A stretch of 64,000 nucleotides of DNA from Staphylococcus schleiferi (GCF_900458895.1 NZ_LR962863.1:1240001-1304000), one strand, 5' to 3'. Counted from the stretch's first letter, positions 1 to 10,499 are shown. Numbers and translations are program-made. Notes: a model not told the origin generated them from the sequence alone.

Positions 1-2092
1 ATTCAAAGGTATTGGTAAAAAAACAGCAGAACTGATTGTCGAAACAATCGGAGAAAATGCAATTAATGAAATATTGAAAGATAATCAAGTCATCGAAAAG
101 GTTCCAAAACTTTCTAAAAAGAAGCAAGAACAAATTGTGCAGCAAATTATTACCAATCAAGAAAGTGAACAAGTGATGATACGTCTCAATGAATTAGGAT
201 TTGGATCAAAATTAGCGATGGATATTTATAAATTTTATCAACATGAAACGCTTAATGTACTAGATCAAAATCCTTATCAATTGGTTTACGATATCAAGGG
301 AGTTGGTTTTCAAAAAGCGGATCAACTTGCACAGCAATTAGGCATTCATCCGAATCATCCTGATCGTCTAAAAGCCGGGCTATTATTTTTAGTTGAAGAA
401 ACTTGTATTAAACAAGGGCATACGTACTTACCACAAGAGGCGCTTATCAATGAGACCATACAACTTCTTTCTAAAAATGAGGGTGAAGACATTCGTTATG
501 AAGCCATTGAAGACATCATGGTTCAATTGACTGAAGAAAAAAAGTTAATAGAAGTTGATCACATGATTGCCATACCAAGTCTATATTATTCTGAAATTAA
601 AAGCACACAAAATTTATTCAGAGTTTATAGTCATAATGAAGCACTGACGCAATTTGAACGTTCAGATATTCAACTGCATATTGGTGAAATCGAAGAGATG
701 AATGAAGTCCATTATGCTACCTCTCAAAAAGAAGCGTTAGAATGTGCAATCAATCATAAAGTTATGTTATTAACTGGTGGTCCGGGAACAGGGAAAACAA
801 CGGTTATTAAAGGTATCGTTCAACTTTACTCAGAGATTCATGGTGTGTCTCTTGATTATGATGATTACCATGATAACGACTATCCAATTGTTTTAGCAGC
901 ACCAACGGGACGTGCGTCGAAACGATTGCATGAATCAACAGGCTTAGAAGCCATGACGATACATCGTTTAATAGGTTGGAATCAAGAAACGAAGCCGGAT
1001 GATATTTTGGATAATGAAATTAATGCCAAACTAATTATTATAGATGAGATGTCTATGGTGGATACGTGGTTATTCCATCAATTTATGGCTGCCGTGCCGT
1101 TAGATGCACAAATCATTTTCGTTGGGGATGAAGACCAGTTATCATCCGTTGGTCCGGGGCAGGTTTTTAAAGACCTTATCGATTCGAATGTGCTACCTAG
1201 AATTAATTTAACTGAAGTATACAGACAACAAGAGGGTTCAAGTATTATAGAACTTGCACACAAAATGAAACTAGGTGAGCCTGTTGATATTACCCAGCGT
1301 TTCCATGATCGTTCTTTTATACCCTGTAGTACCGAACAAATTCCTGACGTCGTTGAAAAGGTTGTAAATAATGCAGTACAAAAAGGTTATACGATGGCTG
1401 ACATTCAAGTTTTAGCACCTATGTATAGAGGGAACGCTGGTATTAAAAGATTAAATCAGATTTTACAATCCATTCTTAATCCAGTTCAAGATAAGTCTAA
1501 GCGAGAAATTGTATTTGGTGATGTGATTTATCGTAAAGGCGATAAAGTATTACAACTCATCAACAGACCGAACGACAATGTTTTTAATGGTGACATTGGC
1601 ATCATTGTCGGCATTTTTTGGGCGAAAGAAAATGCCCTTAACAAAGATGTCGTTGTCGTAGATTATGACGGTAATGAAATCACTTATATGAAATCAGATT
1701 TAACAGAACTTACACATGCTTATTGTACCTCTATTCATAAAGCGCAAGGCTCAGAATTTCCGATTGTTCTTATGCCCATCGTCAAACAATATTATCGAAT
1801 GCTTCAAAAGCCGATTCTTTATACGGGATTGACACGGGCTAAACAATCTCTTGTATTTTTAGGTGATTCAGAAGCTTTCAATATGGGGCTAGCCACAGAA
1901 GGTAAGGCACGTTTAACACAATTACATTCATTTTTAACGCAATATTTTAATAATGACACTGAAGAATATAATCAAGACAATCAAGAGGACTTACCAATCG
2001 AATTGACCGAAGCAACCATGTTTAAAATCAATCCTATGATTAATATGGGTGAAGTCACACCATACGATTTTCTTGAAATTGACAAAGCTTAA
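1..2092 (+). CDS. recD2: ATP-dependent DNA helicase RecD2 (5'-truncated by window edge)
   Basis: The reading frame is already open at base 2, so the gene begins upstream; about 696 residues are visible, short of the roughly 800 usual for RecD2. This SF1B 5'-3' helicase acts in DNA repair and replication-fork maintenance without RecBC. Visible marks are two helix-hairpin-helix segments (GIGKKTAE at the window edge and IKGVGFQKAD near base 300), Walker A GGPGTGKTT near 780, Walker B IIIDEMS near 1040, GDEDQL near 1130, and the C-terminal UvrD-like motifs TSIHKAQGSEF near 1730 and YTGLTRAK near 1820. The alaS promoter -35 lies inside its last codons. Confidence 0.95.
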   Translation, partial: FKGIGKKTAELIVETIGENAINEILKDNQVIEKVPKLSKKKQEQIVQQIITNQESEQVMIRLNELGFGSKLAMDIYKFYQHETLNVLDQNPYQLVYDIKGVGFQKADQLAQQLGIHPNHPDRLKAGLLFLVEETCIKQGHTYLPQEALINETIQLLSKNEGEDIRYEAIEDIMVQLTEEKKLIEVDHMIAIPSLYYSEIKSTQNLFRVYSHNEALTQFERSDIQLHIGEIEEMNEVHYATSQKEALECAINHKVMLLTGGPGTGKTTVIKGIVQLYSEIHGVSLDYDDYHDNDYPIVLAAPTGRASKRLHESTGLEAMTIHRLIGWNQETKPDDILDNEINAKLIIIDEMSMVDTWLFHQFMAAVPLDAQIIFVGDEDQLSSVGPGQVFKDLIDSNVLPRINLTEVYRQQEGSSIIELAHKMKLGEPVDITQRFHDRSFIPCSTEQIPDVVEKVVNNAVQKGYTMADIQVLAPMYRGNAGIKRLNQILQSILNPVQDKSKREIVFGDVIYRKGDKVLQLINRPNDNVFNGDIGIIVGIFWAKENALNKDVVVVDYDGNEITYMKSDLTELTHAYCTSIHKAQGSEFPIVLMPIVKQYYRMLQKPILYTGLTRAKQSLVFLGDSEAFNMGLATEGKARLTQLHSFLTQYFNNDTEEYNQDNQEDLPIELTEATMFKINPMINMGEVTPYDFLEIDKA

Positions 2093-2108
2093 TTCTTTTT
2101 TATATAAT
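2079..2108 (+). promoter_or_regulatory. sigma-A promoter of alaS
   Basis: TTGACA (2079-2084), an 18-base spacer and TATAAT (2103-2108). The -35 box overlaps the last codons of recD2. It lies just upstream of the T-box leader, as expected for alaS transcription. Confidence 0.75.
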
Positions 2109-2119
2109 CATATTAAGTT

Positions 2120-2309
2120 CACGTGCATAGCCGAGTAGGTGTTAATCGACTTTTAAAGAGACGTACTGTTGCTGGAAAAGTACGAGTCGATACATTGAAC
2201 GCTACTATGTATCATTAATAATAAAAACAAAGAGTGATAGTATGGATACATGCTGTAACTAGGGTGGTACCGCGAACATTCGTCCCTTTCTGCGACGAAT
2301 GTTTTTTTG
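2120..2309 (+). promoter_or_regulatory. T-box leader of alaS (alanine)
   Basis: The T-box sequence AGGGTGGTACCGCG lies at 2261-2274, followed by a terminator stem AACATTCGTC / GACGAATGTT with a T run (2275-2307). A GCT triplet at 2201-2203, in the context GAAC-GCT-A typical of specifier loops, fits alanine. Uncharged tRNA-Ala would pair with the leader and favour the antiterminator, raising alaS expression. The specifier assignment is inferred from position and context; the T-box core is directly visible. Confidence 0.93.
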
Positions 2310-2335
2310 TATTTATGAAATGAGGAGTTGTAAAG

Positions 2336-4966
2336 ATGAAAAACTTAAAAGCAAGTGACATTAGACAAATGTATATTGATTTCTTTGTGGAAAAAGGGCA
2401 TATGGTTGAACCATCAGCTCCCCTTGTACCCATTGATGACGATTCCCTGTTATGGATTAATTCAGGGGTAGCCACTTTGAAAAAATATTTTGATGGCCGT
2501 GAAATACCAAAAAAGCCACGTATCGTTAATGCACAAAAGTCTATTCGTACAAATGATATTGAAAATGTAGGTTTTACAGCCCGTCACCATACATTTTTTG
2601 AAATGCTTGGAAACTTTTCAATTGGGGATTACTTTAAAAAAGAAGCGATTGAGTTTGCTTGGGAGTTTTTAACGAGCCCGAAATGGATGGCAATGGAACC
2701 TGAAAAACTTTACGTGACAATTCATCCCGAAGATACGGAAGCATATGATTTATGGTCTAATCTTATAGGTTTATCGGAGGATCGTATTATCCGAATTGAA
2801 GGAAATTTCTGGGACATTGGGGAAGGACCATCTGGACCTAATACTGAAATATTTTATGACCGTGGAGAAGCTTATGGACAAGATGATCCAGCTGAAGAAA
2901 TGTATCCTGGTGGAGAAAATGAGCGTTATCTAGAAGTATGGAATTTAGTGTTCAGTGAGTATAATCATAATAAAGATCATACTTATACACCACTACCAAG
3001 TAAAAATATTGATACCGGCATGGGATTAGAGCGTATGGCATCGATTTCCCAAAATGTACGCACAAACTATGAAACAGACTTATTTATTCCAATTATTGCA
3101 GAAGTCGAAGCTGTTTCAGGAAAAAAATATCTCGTTAATGCGCAACATGATGTTGCATTTAAAGTGATTGCAGACCATATTCGTACGATTGCTTTCGCTA
3201 TTTCTGATGGCGCACTTCCAGCGAATGAAGGACGTGGTTATGTATTGCGTCGTTTATTACGTCGTGCGGTTCGATTTAGCCAGTCATTAGACATCAATAA
3301 ACCTTTTATGTATCAACTCGTCGACATTGTGGCAGAAATTATGGAACCTTATTATCCAAATGTTAAAGAAAAGGCAGATTTTATTGCGCGTGTCATTAAA
3401 TCTGAAGAAGAGCGTTTTCATGAAACGCTTGAAGAAGGTCTTTCTATACTTAATCAGTTCATTAGTACTGCGAAAGCATCAGATCGTATCATCAATGGTG
3501 AAGATGCTTTCAAATTATATGATACGTACGGTTTCCCAATCGAATTAACAGAGGAAATTGCCGTAAACGAAGGCTTGCAAATTGATATGGATGCATTTGA
3601 ATCTCATATGGATGCCCAACGTGAACGTGCAAGAAAAGCGAGACAAAATAATCAGTCAATGCAAGTTCAAAGTGAAGTCTTAAAAGCAATTAAAACACCA
3701 AGTCAATTTTTAGGATACGAAACATTTGAAACAGACGCAGTGATTACTGATATTATTTTAGATGGGGCACGTGTAAGTTCTGCAGATGCCGGTGAAACAA
3801 TCCATTTTATTCTAAATCAAACACCGTTTTATGCTGTTAGTGGTGGACAAGTTGCTGATAAAGGTGTGATTACAAATGACCATTTCGAAATCGCAGTTAC
3901 AGATGTGATTAAAGCGCCTAATGGGCAACACTTACACACAGGTATTGTTCAATTTGGCGAAGTACAAGAATCAGCAAATGTTACAGCTAAAGTGAACAGC
4001 CAAGCGAGAAAGGCGATTATGAAAAACCACAGTGCAACGCATTTACTACATGCTGCATTAAAAACTGTATTAGGTGAACATGTTAATCAAGCAGGTTCAC
4101 TTGTGGATAGCGAGCGACTTCGCTTCGATTTTTCACATATTGCGCCTATGACACAAGAAGAAATCGAACGTGTAGAACAACTCGTTAATGAGGAAATTTG
4201 GAATAGCATTAATGTAGATATTCAAGAAATGAATATTGAAGATGCAAAAGCCAAAGGCGCTATGGCACTATTTGGAGAAAAATACGGTGATGTTGTTCGT
4301 GTTGTTGATATGAGTCCATTCTCAATCGAACTCTGCGGTGGAACACATGTGAATAACACTTCAGAAATTGGTCTCTTTAAAATTACAAGTGAGTCCGGAA
4401 CAGGTGCGGGTGTCAGACGCATTGAAGCCGTTACAGGACAAAAAGCATTCTTGTATTTAGAACAATACCTCGCGCGCTTTAATGAAATTAAATCTTTAGT
4501 CAAAGCAAAATCAGATGAACAAGTTTCAGAAAAAATTGAGCAATTACAACATAATGAAAAAGAATTACAACGTACGATTGAAGAAAAAAATAAAGCACTC
4601 AACCAACTCAAAATGGGCGATATTAAGAGCCAAGTTGAGCAAATCAATGAATTCCCTGTATTAATTACAGAAGTTGAAGTTGATAATGCAAAAGCAATTC
4701 GAACAACAATGGATGATTTTAAATCCAAACTTCAAGATACGATTATCATTTTAGCAAGTGATGTTGGAGGCAAAGTTTCATTGATTGCAACAGTGCCAAA
4801 ACAATATACAGATCGCGTTAAAGCTGGCGACTTGATTAAACATCTTGCACCTGAAGTAGGTGGTAAAGGTGGCGGTCGTCCGGACATGGCCCAAGGCGGC
4901 GGTACACAACCTGAAAAGATAACAGAAGCATTACAATTTATTAAAAACTATATTAAATCCTTATAA
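2336..4966 (+). CDS. alaS: alanyl-tRNA synthetase
   Basis: Class II aminoacyl-tRNA synthetase of 876 residues, full length for the family. It charges tRNA-Ala in the cytoplasm and edits Ser/Gly mischarging. The catalytic domain occupies the N-terminal part ([11 protein letters not shown] is the class II region). The editing domain carries HSATH at about residues 565-569 and CGGTH at about 667-671, the four zinc ligands. A coiled coil (about 720-760) leads to the C-Ala domain with [14 protein letters not shown] near the end. The ATG at 2336 follows GAGGAG. It is controlled by the T-box upstream and is followed by ireB-like and ruvX genes. Confidence 0.98.
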   Translation: MKNLKASDIRQMYIDFFVEKGHMVEPSAPLVPIDDDSLLWINSGVATLKKYFDGREIPKKPRIVNAQKSIRTNDIENVGFTARHHTFFEMLGNFSIGDYFKKEAIEFAWEFLTSPKWMAMEPEKLYVTIHPEDTEAYDLWSNLIGLSEDRIIRIEGNFWDIGEGPSGPNTEIFYDRGEAYGQDDPAEEMYPGGENERYLEVWNLVFSEYNHNKDHTYTPLPSKNIDTGMGLERMASISQNVRTNYETDLFIPIIAEVEAVSGKKYLVNAQHDVAFKVIADHIRTIAFAISDGALPANEGRGYVLRRLLRRAVRFSQSLDINKPFMYQLVDIVAEIMEPYYPNVKEKADFIARVIKSEEERFHETLEEGLSILNQFISTAKASDRIINGEDAFKLYDTYGFPIELTEEIAVNEGLQIDMDAFESHMDAQRERARKARQNNQSMQVQSEVLKAIKTPSQFLGYETFETDAVITDIILDGARVSSADAGETIHFILNQTPFYAVSGGQVADKGVITNDHFEIAVTDVIKAPNGQHLHTGIVQFGEVQESANVTAKVNSQARKAIMKNHSATHLLHAALKTVLGEHVNQAGSLVDSERLRFDFSHIAPMTQEEIERVEQLVNEEIWNSINVDIQEMNIEDAKAKGAMALFGEKYGDVVRVVDMSPFSIELCGGTHVNNTSEIGLFKITSESGTGAGVRRIEAVTGQKAFLYLEQYLARFNEIKSLVKAKSDEQVSEKIEQLQHNEKELQRTIEEKNKALNQLKMGDIKSQVEQINEFPVLITEVEVDNAKAIRTTMDDFKSKLQDTIIILASDVGGKVSLIATVPKQYTDRVKAGDLIKHLAPEVGGKGGGRPDMAQGGGTQPEKITEALQFIKNYIKSL

Positions 4967-5028
4967 TGCAATTAGGTTTCATGTAAAATGGAAGTGTAAT
5001 CTATTATGGTTTAAGGAGTGTTAAAACT

Positions 5029-5301
5029 ATGGCAAATTTTGATAAAACAATGAAATTCAACTATGAAGATATTCCAAAAGAAAACGTCGAAACGGTTTTA
5101 AACAATGTCTATCATACTCTAGAAGAACGTGGTTACAACGCTGTCAATCAAATCGTAGGATACTTATTATCAGGGGATCCTGCTTATATACCACGTCATA
5201 ATGAAGCGAGAAATCAAATTAGACACATCGATCGCGATGATATTATGGAAGAGCTCGTCTCTTATTATTTACAAAACCATAATAAGAAAGACCATGCTTA
5301 A
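5029..5301 (+). CDS. IreB/ReoM-type regulatory phosphoprotein (UPF0297)
   Basis: A 90-residue UPF0297 protein. In Enterococcus (IreB) and Listeria (ReoM) this family is phosphorylated by the PASTA Ser/Thr kinase and controls cell-wall synthesis by modulating ClpCP degradation of MurA. The N-terminus FDKTMKF places a threonine at residue 7, matching the phosphorylated position known in ReoM. It is start-anchored by AAGGAG upstream of 5029. The gene overlaps ruvX by 8 bases, an alaS-ireB-ruvX-UPF0473 order conserved in Firmicutes. Function in this organism is inferred from the family. Confidence 0.9.
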   Translation: MANFDKTMKFNYEDIPKENVETVLNNVYHTLEERGYNAVNQIVGYLLSGDPAYIPRHNEARNQIRHIDRDDIMEELVSYYLQNHNKKDHA

Positions 5302-5722
5302 ACATAAAATTATTGGGTTAGATGTAGGCAGTCGTACTGTCGGCATCGCAATTAGTGATCTAATGGGATGGACAGCACAAGGTTTAGATACACTCCAAAT
5401 TAACGAAGAAGAAAATCAGCTCGGGATTGAAACCTTAATTGACATTGTTAAAAAAGAAAATGTGGGTACTGTAGTCATTGGGTTACCAAAAAATATGAAC
5501 AATACAATCGGATTTCGAGGAGAAGCATCATTAAAATATAAAGAAGCTTTAGCTGAACAAATGCCAGAGTTAGAAATTGTGATGTGGGATGAGCGATTAA
5601 GCACGATGGCAGCTGAACGCTCACTCCTTGAAGCTGATGTATCAAGACAAAAACGCAAAAAAGTAATTGATAAAATGGCGGCTGTATTCATTTTACAAGG
5701 CTATTTAGATAGAATTAATTAA
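5294..5722 (+). CDS. ruvX: RuvX/YqgF family RNase H-fold nuclease
   Basis: The 142-residue protein begins [12 protein letters not shown], the first RNase H-fold strand with its catalytic Asp. It has a central DERLST motif and ends with [14 protein letters not shown]. Family members act in pre-16S rRNA 5' processing and were first predicted as Holliday-junction resolvases. I chose the ATG at 5294, inside the last codons of the ireB-like gene, because the extra N-terminus of the longer open frame has no family counterpart and overlaps the upstream gene far more. Confidence 0.93.
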   Translation: MLKHKIIGLDVGSRTVGIAISDLMGWTAQGLDTLQINEEENQLGIETLIDIVKKENVGTVVIGLPKNMNNTIGFRGEASLKYKEALAEQMPELEIVMWDERLSTMAAERSLLEADVSRQKRKKVIDKMAAVFILQGYLDRIN

Positions 5723-5735
5723 GGAGAGCTAAAAT

Positions 5736-6053
5736 ATGACAAACGAAAACCATAATCAAGAAATAGAAATTAAAAATGATGAAACGTTATTAACACTCTA
5801 TGATGAAGAAGGTAATGAAGTTCTTTATCGTAAAATGTTAGAATTTTACCACCCTGGATTTGAGAAAGAATACGTGATTCTAGCTGAAGAAGGCGCACAA
5901 GCGGATGACGATGACTTAATCGAGCTTGTACCGATGATTAATGAGCCTGATGAGTCTGGTGAAGGTGGGCGTTTCTTACCTGTAGAAACAGATGAAGAAT
6001 GGGACATGATTGAAGAAATTGTCAACACAAATATGGAAGATCCTGAAGTTTAG
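5736..6053 (+). CDS. UPF0473 (YrzB-like) acidic protein
   Basis: A 105-residue, strongly acidic protein with the DUF1292 pattern [11 protein letters not shown] near the N-terminus and a C-terminal segment of Glu/Asp runs. The family has no firmly assigned function; it almost always follows ruvX, as here, 13 bases downstream behind AAGGAG. It is the last gene before the terminator at 6104-6147. Confidence 0.88.
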   Translation: MTNENHNQEIEIKNDETLLTLYDEEGNEVLYRKMLEFYHPGFEKEYVILAEEGAQADDDDLIELVPMINEPDESGEGGRFLPVETDEEWDMIEEIVNTNMEDPEV

Positions 6054-6103
6054 TCTCGAAGTTAAGTATAGAGAAGCTCAATTTTGATATATAAAAAGTA
6101 AAT

Positions 6104-6147
6104 GCAAAACCTTTAATTGATTAGATTAAGGGTTTTGCCCTTTTTTG
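6104..6147 (+). terminator. terminator of the alaS/ruvX transcript
   Basis: Inverted arms GCAAAACCTT and AAGGGTTTTGC are followed by CCTTTTTTG. The stem has one unpaired base. It closes the upstream operon about 50 bases after the UPF0473 gene. Confidence 0.85.
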
Positions 6148-6222
6148 TTATTGGAGACGAATCAAGCTCAGAATGCACATGAATAAAATATGAAATAAGA
6201 GCCATAGGTAAGGATTTTGCTG

Positions 6223-6461
6223 TTTACCTACAATTCAATTCTGTGATAAAATATGTAGAAGTGATTTTGATGTATTGAGCTGTTTGACTTTATCATTTAT
6301 ATACTTTTTTCATATAAGATATGAGTCAAAGTTAGATTAATATGTGGAAGAAGCGAATTAATAGCTCAATAATACTAAAACATTAAATGTATTTACGATA
6401 CATTTATATATGACACCTGTGTTCAAAAAATCAGTCCAGTTAGACTGGTTTATTTTTTGAT
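6223..6461 (+). ncRNA. candidate structured leader RNA or sRNA upstream of yrrM
   Basis: A possible promoter (TTTACC, 18 bases, TAAAAT at 6247-6252) precedes a region with nested complementary arms. The outer stem is ATTGAGCT (6274-6281) with AGCTCAAT (6363-6370). Inside lie TTTGACT (6283-6289) with AGTCAAA (6324-6330) and ATTAAT (6336-6341) with ATTAAT (6357-6362), together forming a three-way junction. Next comes a hairpin AAATGTAT / ATACATTT (6385-6405), then a terminator-like hairpin CCAGT-TAG-ACTGG flanked by A and T runs (6425-6458). It ends about 37 bases before the yrrM start, so it may be an attenuating leader of that operon. No protein-coding content is apparent. Confidence 0.5.
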
Positions 6462-6497
6462 AAATTTTAGATTAATGTTAAAAGGAAGTTAACATAA

Positions 6498-7142
6498 ATG
6501 GAAGATAACAACCAAAACTATCTTTTAAGTTTGCAAAATTACGACAGTCCAATAGACGCATTACGTAGCATTGCTGAAAAGAACAATGTACCGATTATCG
6601 ATCAATTATCATTAGATTTGATTAAGCAATTGATTCGAATTCATAATTCTAAACATATATTAGAAATAGGGAGTGCTATTGGCTATAGTGCTATGCAATT
6701 TGCTTCTGTTAATTCTGATATTCAAATTACAACAATTGAGCGTAATGAAGCCATGATACAAGAAGCAAAAGCAAACATTGAAAATTTAGGATACCAGTCT
6801 CAAATTCGATTGATTGAAGCAGATGCCACAGGCGCATTGGAACTTGTAAATGATCAAAGTTATGACATGATTTTTATAGATGCAGCGAAAGCGCAATCCC
6901 AACGATTTTTTGAGATTTATAGTCCACTGCTTCGTGAAAAAGGTGTTATTATAACAGATAATGTTTTATATCATGGTTTTGTTGCCAATATTGATGTAGT
7001 AAAGAGTCGAAATGTTAAACAAATGGTTAAAAAAGTACAAAAATATAATGCATGGTTGAGTCAAAGAGAAGACTACTCAACCAATTTTGTTCACATGGAT
7101 GATGGTTTAGCCATTTCAATAAAGGAGAGTAAAAATGACTGA
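6498..7142 (+). CDS. trmR: tRNA 5-hydroxyuridine methyltransferase-like protein (YrrM/TrmR)
   Basis: A 214-residue class I SAM-dependent O-methyltransferase. Motif I is ILEIGSAIGYSA (about residues 54-65), followed by IDAAKAQ and ITDNVLYHG, as in the COMT-like family. The B. subtilis orthologue TrmR methylates 5-hydroxyuridine at tRNA position 34 to 5-methoxyuridine. The assignment here rests on similarity plus the adjacent yrrN-yrrO genes, which make the hydroxyuridine precursor. Its start follows AAAGGAAG. The last 8 bases overlap yrrN. Confidence 0.88.
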   Translation: MEDNNQNYLLSLQNYDSPIDALRSIAEKNNVPIIDQLSLDLIKQLIRIHNSKHILEIGSAIGYSAMQFASVNSDIQITTIERNEAMIQEAKANIENLGYQSQIRLIEADATGALELVNDQSYDMIFIDAAKAQSQRFFEIYSPLLREKGVIITDNVLYHGFVANIDVVKSRNVKQMVKKVQKYNAWLSQREDYSTNFVHMDDGLAISIKESKND

Positions 7143-8064
7143 ATTATTAGTGACGCCGAAATCAATCGAACATATAAAGACACTTATTGATAAAGGGGCA
7201 GACTCCTTCGTAATCGGAGAAGAAAAATTTGGTTTGCGTCTGGCTGGTGAATTTAATCGTGATGCGATGCGTGAAGCCGTCAATATCATTCATGCGGCAG
7301 GGAAAAAAGCATATGCAGCTGTAAATGGCATTTTCCATAATTATCATATTCCTGCACTTGAAGATTATATTGAATTTTTGCATGAAATTAGAGTGGATCG
7401 CATTATTTTCGGTGATCCTGCTGTCGTGATGATTGTTAAACAGCAAGCCGAACCAATCCCTTTGAACTGGAATGCAGAAACATTGGTCACGAACCATTTT
7501 CAATGTAACTATTGGGGGAAAAGAGGCGCTAAAAGAGCCGTATTAGCTAGAGAATTGAGTCTTGAAGAAATCATCAATATTAAGGAAAATAGTGATGTTG
7601 AAATAGAAGTGCAAGTTCATGGAATGACATGTATGTTCCAATCTAAGCGTATGCTTTTAGGCAATTATTACACATTCCAAGAGAGACAAATGAAAATAGA
7701 GCGCCAAAATATCGCAGATGATGTGCAACTTTTACTTTACGATGAAGAACGTGAGAATAAGTATCCTGTTTTTGAAGATTACAATGGCACACATATAATG
7801 TCACCGAACGATATTTGCTTAATCGAAGAATTAGAGCCACTATTTGAAGCAGGTATTGATAGTTTTAAAATTGATGGTGTGTTACATGATGAAGCCTATA
7901 TCAATACTGTGACACAACAATATCGAGAAGCTATTGATTTATACAACGAAGATCCAGAAGCGTATGATGATGAAAAATTTATGCTTGTAGAGCCAATTGA
8001 GGAAATTCAGCCTGAGCACCGACCATTTGATGAAGGTTTTTATTACAAGCAAACAGTCTACTAA
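7135..8064 (+). CDS. yrrN: peptidase U32 family protein, tRNA hydroxylation subunit (YrrN)
   Basis: A 309-residue U32-family protein starting ELLVTPKSIEHI. It resembles the smaller of the two U32 proteins (B. subtilis YrrN/TrhP1) that together with YrrO form 5-hydroxyuridine at the tRNA wobble position using prephenate. The TIM-barrel-like core includes NWNAETLVTNHF and SFKIDGVLHD. It lacks the complete cysteine set found in YrrO, as is typical of this partner. It is translationally coupled to trmR. Older annotations call it a protease; that activity is doubtful for this branch. Confidence 0.88.
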   Translation: MTELLVTPKSIEHIKTLIDKGADSFVIGEEKFGLRLAGEFNRDAMREAVNIIHAAGKKAYAAVNGIFHNYHIPALEDYIEFLHEIRVDRIIFGDPAVVMIVKQQAEPIPLNWNAETLVTNHFQCNYWGKRGAKRAVLARELSLEEIINIKENSDVEIEVQVHGMTCMFQSKRMLLGNYYTFQERQMKIERQNIADDVQLLLYDEERENKYPVFEDYNGTHIMSPNDICLIEELEPLFEAGIDSFKIDGVLHDEAYINTVTQQYREAIDLYNEDPEAYDDEKFMLVEPIEEIQPEHRPFDEGFYYKQTVY

Positions 8065-8083
8065 TTTATGGGAGAGATTAAAG

Positions 8084-9352
8084 ATGAAGGTACTTGAAGA
8101 AGTTAAATCAGGTTCAAAACCTAAATTAAAAAAACCTGAATTACTTGCTCCAGCTGGTAATCTAGAAAAATTAAAAATTGCAATTCACTATGGTGCAGAT
8201 GCTGTTTTTATAGGTGGCCAAGAATATGGTTTGCGTTCAAATGCTGATAATTTTACAATTGATGAAATTCGTGAAGGTGTTGAATTTGCAAATCAATACG
8301 GGGCAAAAGTTTATATTACAACTAATATTATTGCTCATGACGAAAATATAGAAGGTCTTGAAGAATATTTACAACAACTTGAATCAACAGGTGCTACAGG
8401 AATCATTGTAGCAGATCCACTCATTATAGAAACTTGTAAAAGTGTGGCACCAAAACTAGAAATCCATCTTTCAACACAACAATCATTAAGTAATTATAAA
8501 GCGGTTGAATACTGGAAAGAAGAGGGATTAGACCGTGTCGTATTAGCCCGTGAAACAGGCGCAATGGAAATGAAAGAGATTAAGGATAAAGTCGATATTG
8601 AAATCGAGGCCTTTATTCATGGCGCTATGTGTATCGCTTATTCAGGTCGTTGTACATTAAGTAATCACATGACTGCACGTGATTCCAATCGCGGTGGATG
8701 TTGTCAAAGTTGTCGCTGGGATTATGATTTGTTGACTGTCGATCAAAACGGTGAATTAGATGTCTATTATGATGAAAAAGGACAAGCAACACCTTTTGCG
8801 ATGAGTCCAAGAGATTTAAAACTGATTGAATCGATTCCAAACATGATGGATTTAGGTATTGATTCATTAAAAATTGAAGGTAGAATGAAATCGATTCATT
8901 ATATAGCGACTGTTGTTTCTGTATATAGAAAAGTTATTGATGCTTATGCAGAAGATCCAGAGAATTTCAAAATAAAACCAGAATGGCTTTTTGAATTAGA
9001 TAAGTGTGCAAACCGCGATACTGCACCTGCATTCTTTAAAGGAACGCCGGGTTATGAAGAGCAAATGTTCGGCAATGAATCTTCTAAAAAAGCACCCTTT
9101 GATTTCGTCGGGTTAGTTCTTGATTATGATGAAAAAAGTCAAATCGCTACGATCCAACAAAGAAATCACTTTAAGCCAGGTCAAGAAATTGAATTTTTTG
9201 GTCCAGAAATTCAAACTTTTTCACAAATTATAGATAAAATCTATGATGAAGAAGGTAATGAACTTGATGCTGCGCGTCATCCATTACAAATTATACAAAT
9301 CAAAGTAGACCAGCCAATTTATCCTAACAACATGATGAGAAAGGAAGTTTAA
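8084..9352 (+). CDS. yrrO: peptidase U32 family protein, tRNA hydroxylation subunit (YrrO)
   Basis: A 422-residue U32-family protein. The family signature EAFIHGAMCIAYSGRCTLS is present, with the cysteines of a probable iron-sulfur cluster continuing in GGCCQSCRWD. It is the larger partner in prephenate-dependent wobble-uridine hydroxylation (TrhP2 in B. subtilis). The ATG at 8084 was chosen because GGGAGAG lies just upstream and because the family N-terminus begins about here; the longer open frame overlaps yrrN. The next gene, udk, begins 3 bases after the stop. Confidence 0.92.
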   Translation: MKVLEEVKSGSKPKLKKPELLAPAGNLEKLKIAIHYGADAVFIGGQEYGLRSNADNFTIDEIREGVEFANQYGAKVYITTNIIAHDENIEGLEEYLQQLESTGATGIIVADPLIIETCKSVAPKLEIHLSTQQSLSNYKAVEYWKEEGLDRVVLARETGAMEMKEIKDKVDIEIEAFIHGAMCIAYSGRCTLSNHMTARDSNRGGCCQSCRWDYDLLTVDQNGELDVYYDEKGQATPFAMSPRDLKLIESIPNMMDLGIDSLKIEGRMKSIHYIATVVSVYRKVIDAYAEDPENFKIKPEWLFELDKCANRDTAPAFFKGTPGYEEQMFGNESSKKAPFDFVGLVLDYDEKSQIATIQQRNHFKPGQEIEFFGPEIQTFSQIIDKIYDEEGNELDAARHPLQIIQIKVDQPIYPNNMMRKEV

Positions 9353-9355
9353 AGC

Positions 9356-9979
9356 ATGGCAACAACGATAATCGGTATTGCTGGAGGATCAGGTTCAGGA
9401 AAAACTTCTGTGACAAACGAAATAATGAACAATTTAGAGGGCCACAGTGTTGCGCTGATGGAACAAGATTACTATTATAAAGATCAGTCACATCTCACTT
9501 TTGAACAGCGATTACAAACAAATTATGATCATCCATTTGCATTTGATAATGATTTATTAATTCAAAATTTAAAAGCGTTGCAGTCGGGACAAAGTGTCGA
9601 AGTACCGACTTATGACTATACGAAACATACACGTAGTGATAAAACAATTGCATTTCAACCTAAAGATGTTATTATCGTAGAAGGTATATTTGCGCTTGAA
9701 AACAAAGAACTACGTGATATGATGGATGTGAAAATTTTTGTCGACACAGATGCGGATTTGAGAATTTTACGCCGCTTAATTAGAGATACTGAAGAGCGAG
9801 GACGTACGATGAATTCTGTAATCGAGCAATATCTCAATGTCGTGAGACCAATGCATAATCAGTTTATTGAGCCGACGAAAAAGTTTGCTGATATCATTAT
9901 ACCTGAAGGTGGTTCTAATAAAGTTGCGATTGATATCATGACAACGAAAATTCAAGCGCTCGTTCGTAAACAAGATTAA
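9356..9979 (+). CDS. udk: uridine kinase
   Basis: A 207-residue P-loop kinase with Walker [10 protein letters not shown] at the N-terminus and the substrate segment [10 protein letters not shown]. It phosphorylates uridine and cytidine with ATP or GTP in pyrimidine salvage. EGIFAL and [12 protein letters not shown] match the kinase core and lid. It lies 3 bases after yrrO and 24 before greA, in the yrrMNO-udk-greA order shared with Bacillus. Confidence 0.97.
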   Translation: MATTIIGIAGGSGSGKTSVTNEIMNNLEGHSVALMEQDYYYKDQSHLTFEQRLQTNYDHPFAFDNDLLIQNLKALQSGQSVEVPTYDYTKHTRSDKTIAFQPKDVIIVEGIFALENKELRDMMDVKIFVDTDADLRILRRLIRDTEERGRTMNSVIEQYLNVVRPMHNQFIEPTKKFADIIIPEGGSNKVAIDIMTTKIQALVRKQD

Positions 9980-10003
9980 ATATATGTAAAAGGAAGATGT
10001 AAA

Positions 10004-10480
10004 ATGGAAAACCAAAAACAATATCCAATGACGCAAGAAGGATTTGAAAAGTTAGAACAAGAACTCGAAGAATTAAAAACAGTAAAACGTCCTGAAGTCG
10101 TTGAAAAAATCAAAGTTGCGCGTAGTTTTGGTGATTTATCTGAGAACTCTGAGTACGATGCAGCTAAAGACGAACAAGGTTTTATCGAACAAGATATTCA
10201 ACGTATTGAGACAATGCTTCGTCATGCTTTGATTATTGAAGATACAGGCGATAATCATGCTGTACAAATTGGTAAAACTGTAACTTTTGTTGAACTTCCT
10301 GGGGATGAAGAAGAAAGTTACCAAATTGTAGGATCGGCGGAATCAGATGCATTTAATGGTAAAATTTCTAATGAATCTCCAATGGCTCAAGCTTTAATTG
10401 GTAAGCAATTAAATGAAGAAGTGCGCGTTCCTCTTCCAAATGGTGGAGAAATGAACGTTAAAATTATAGATATTAAATAA
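10004..10480 (+). CDS. greA: transcription elongation factor GreA
   Basis: The full-length 158-residue protein has an N-terminal antiparallel coiled coil (about residues 8-75) whose tip holds the acidic [15 protein letters not shown] segment. A C-terminal FKBP-like domain contains [10 protein letters not shown]. It enters the RNA polymerase secondary channel and stimulates cleavage of backtracked RNA. AAGGAAG precedes the ATG. It ends the yrrM operon; the terminator hairpin is at 10603-10635. Confidence 0.97.
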   Translation: MENQKQYPMTQEGFEKLEQELEELKTVKRPEVVEKIKVARSFGDLSENSEYDAAKDEQGFIEQDIQRIETMLRHALIIEDTGDNHAVQIGKTVTFVELPGDEEESYQIVGSAESDAFNGKISNESPMAQALIGKQLNEEVRVPLPNGGEMNVKIIDIK

Positions 10481-10499
10481 ACTTAGATGAATATAACAA

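Noticed and set aside
2215..2475. Minus-strand open frame across the alaS leader
   Set aside because: It covers the T-box and alaS start and has no homologue-like features.
4222..4728. 168-residue antisense frame within alaS
   Set aside because: Ser/Leu-rich translation is typical of a frame opposite a conserved gene; no start signal.
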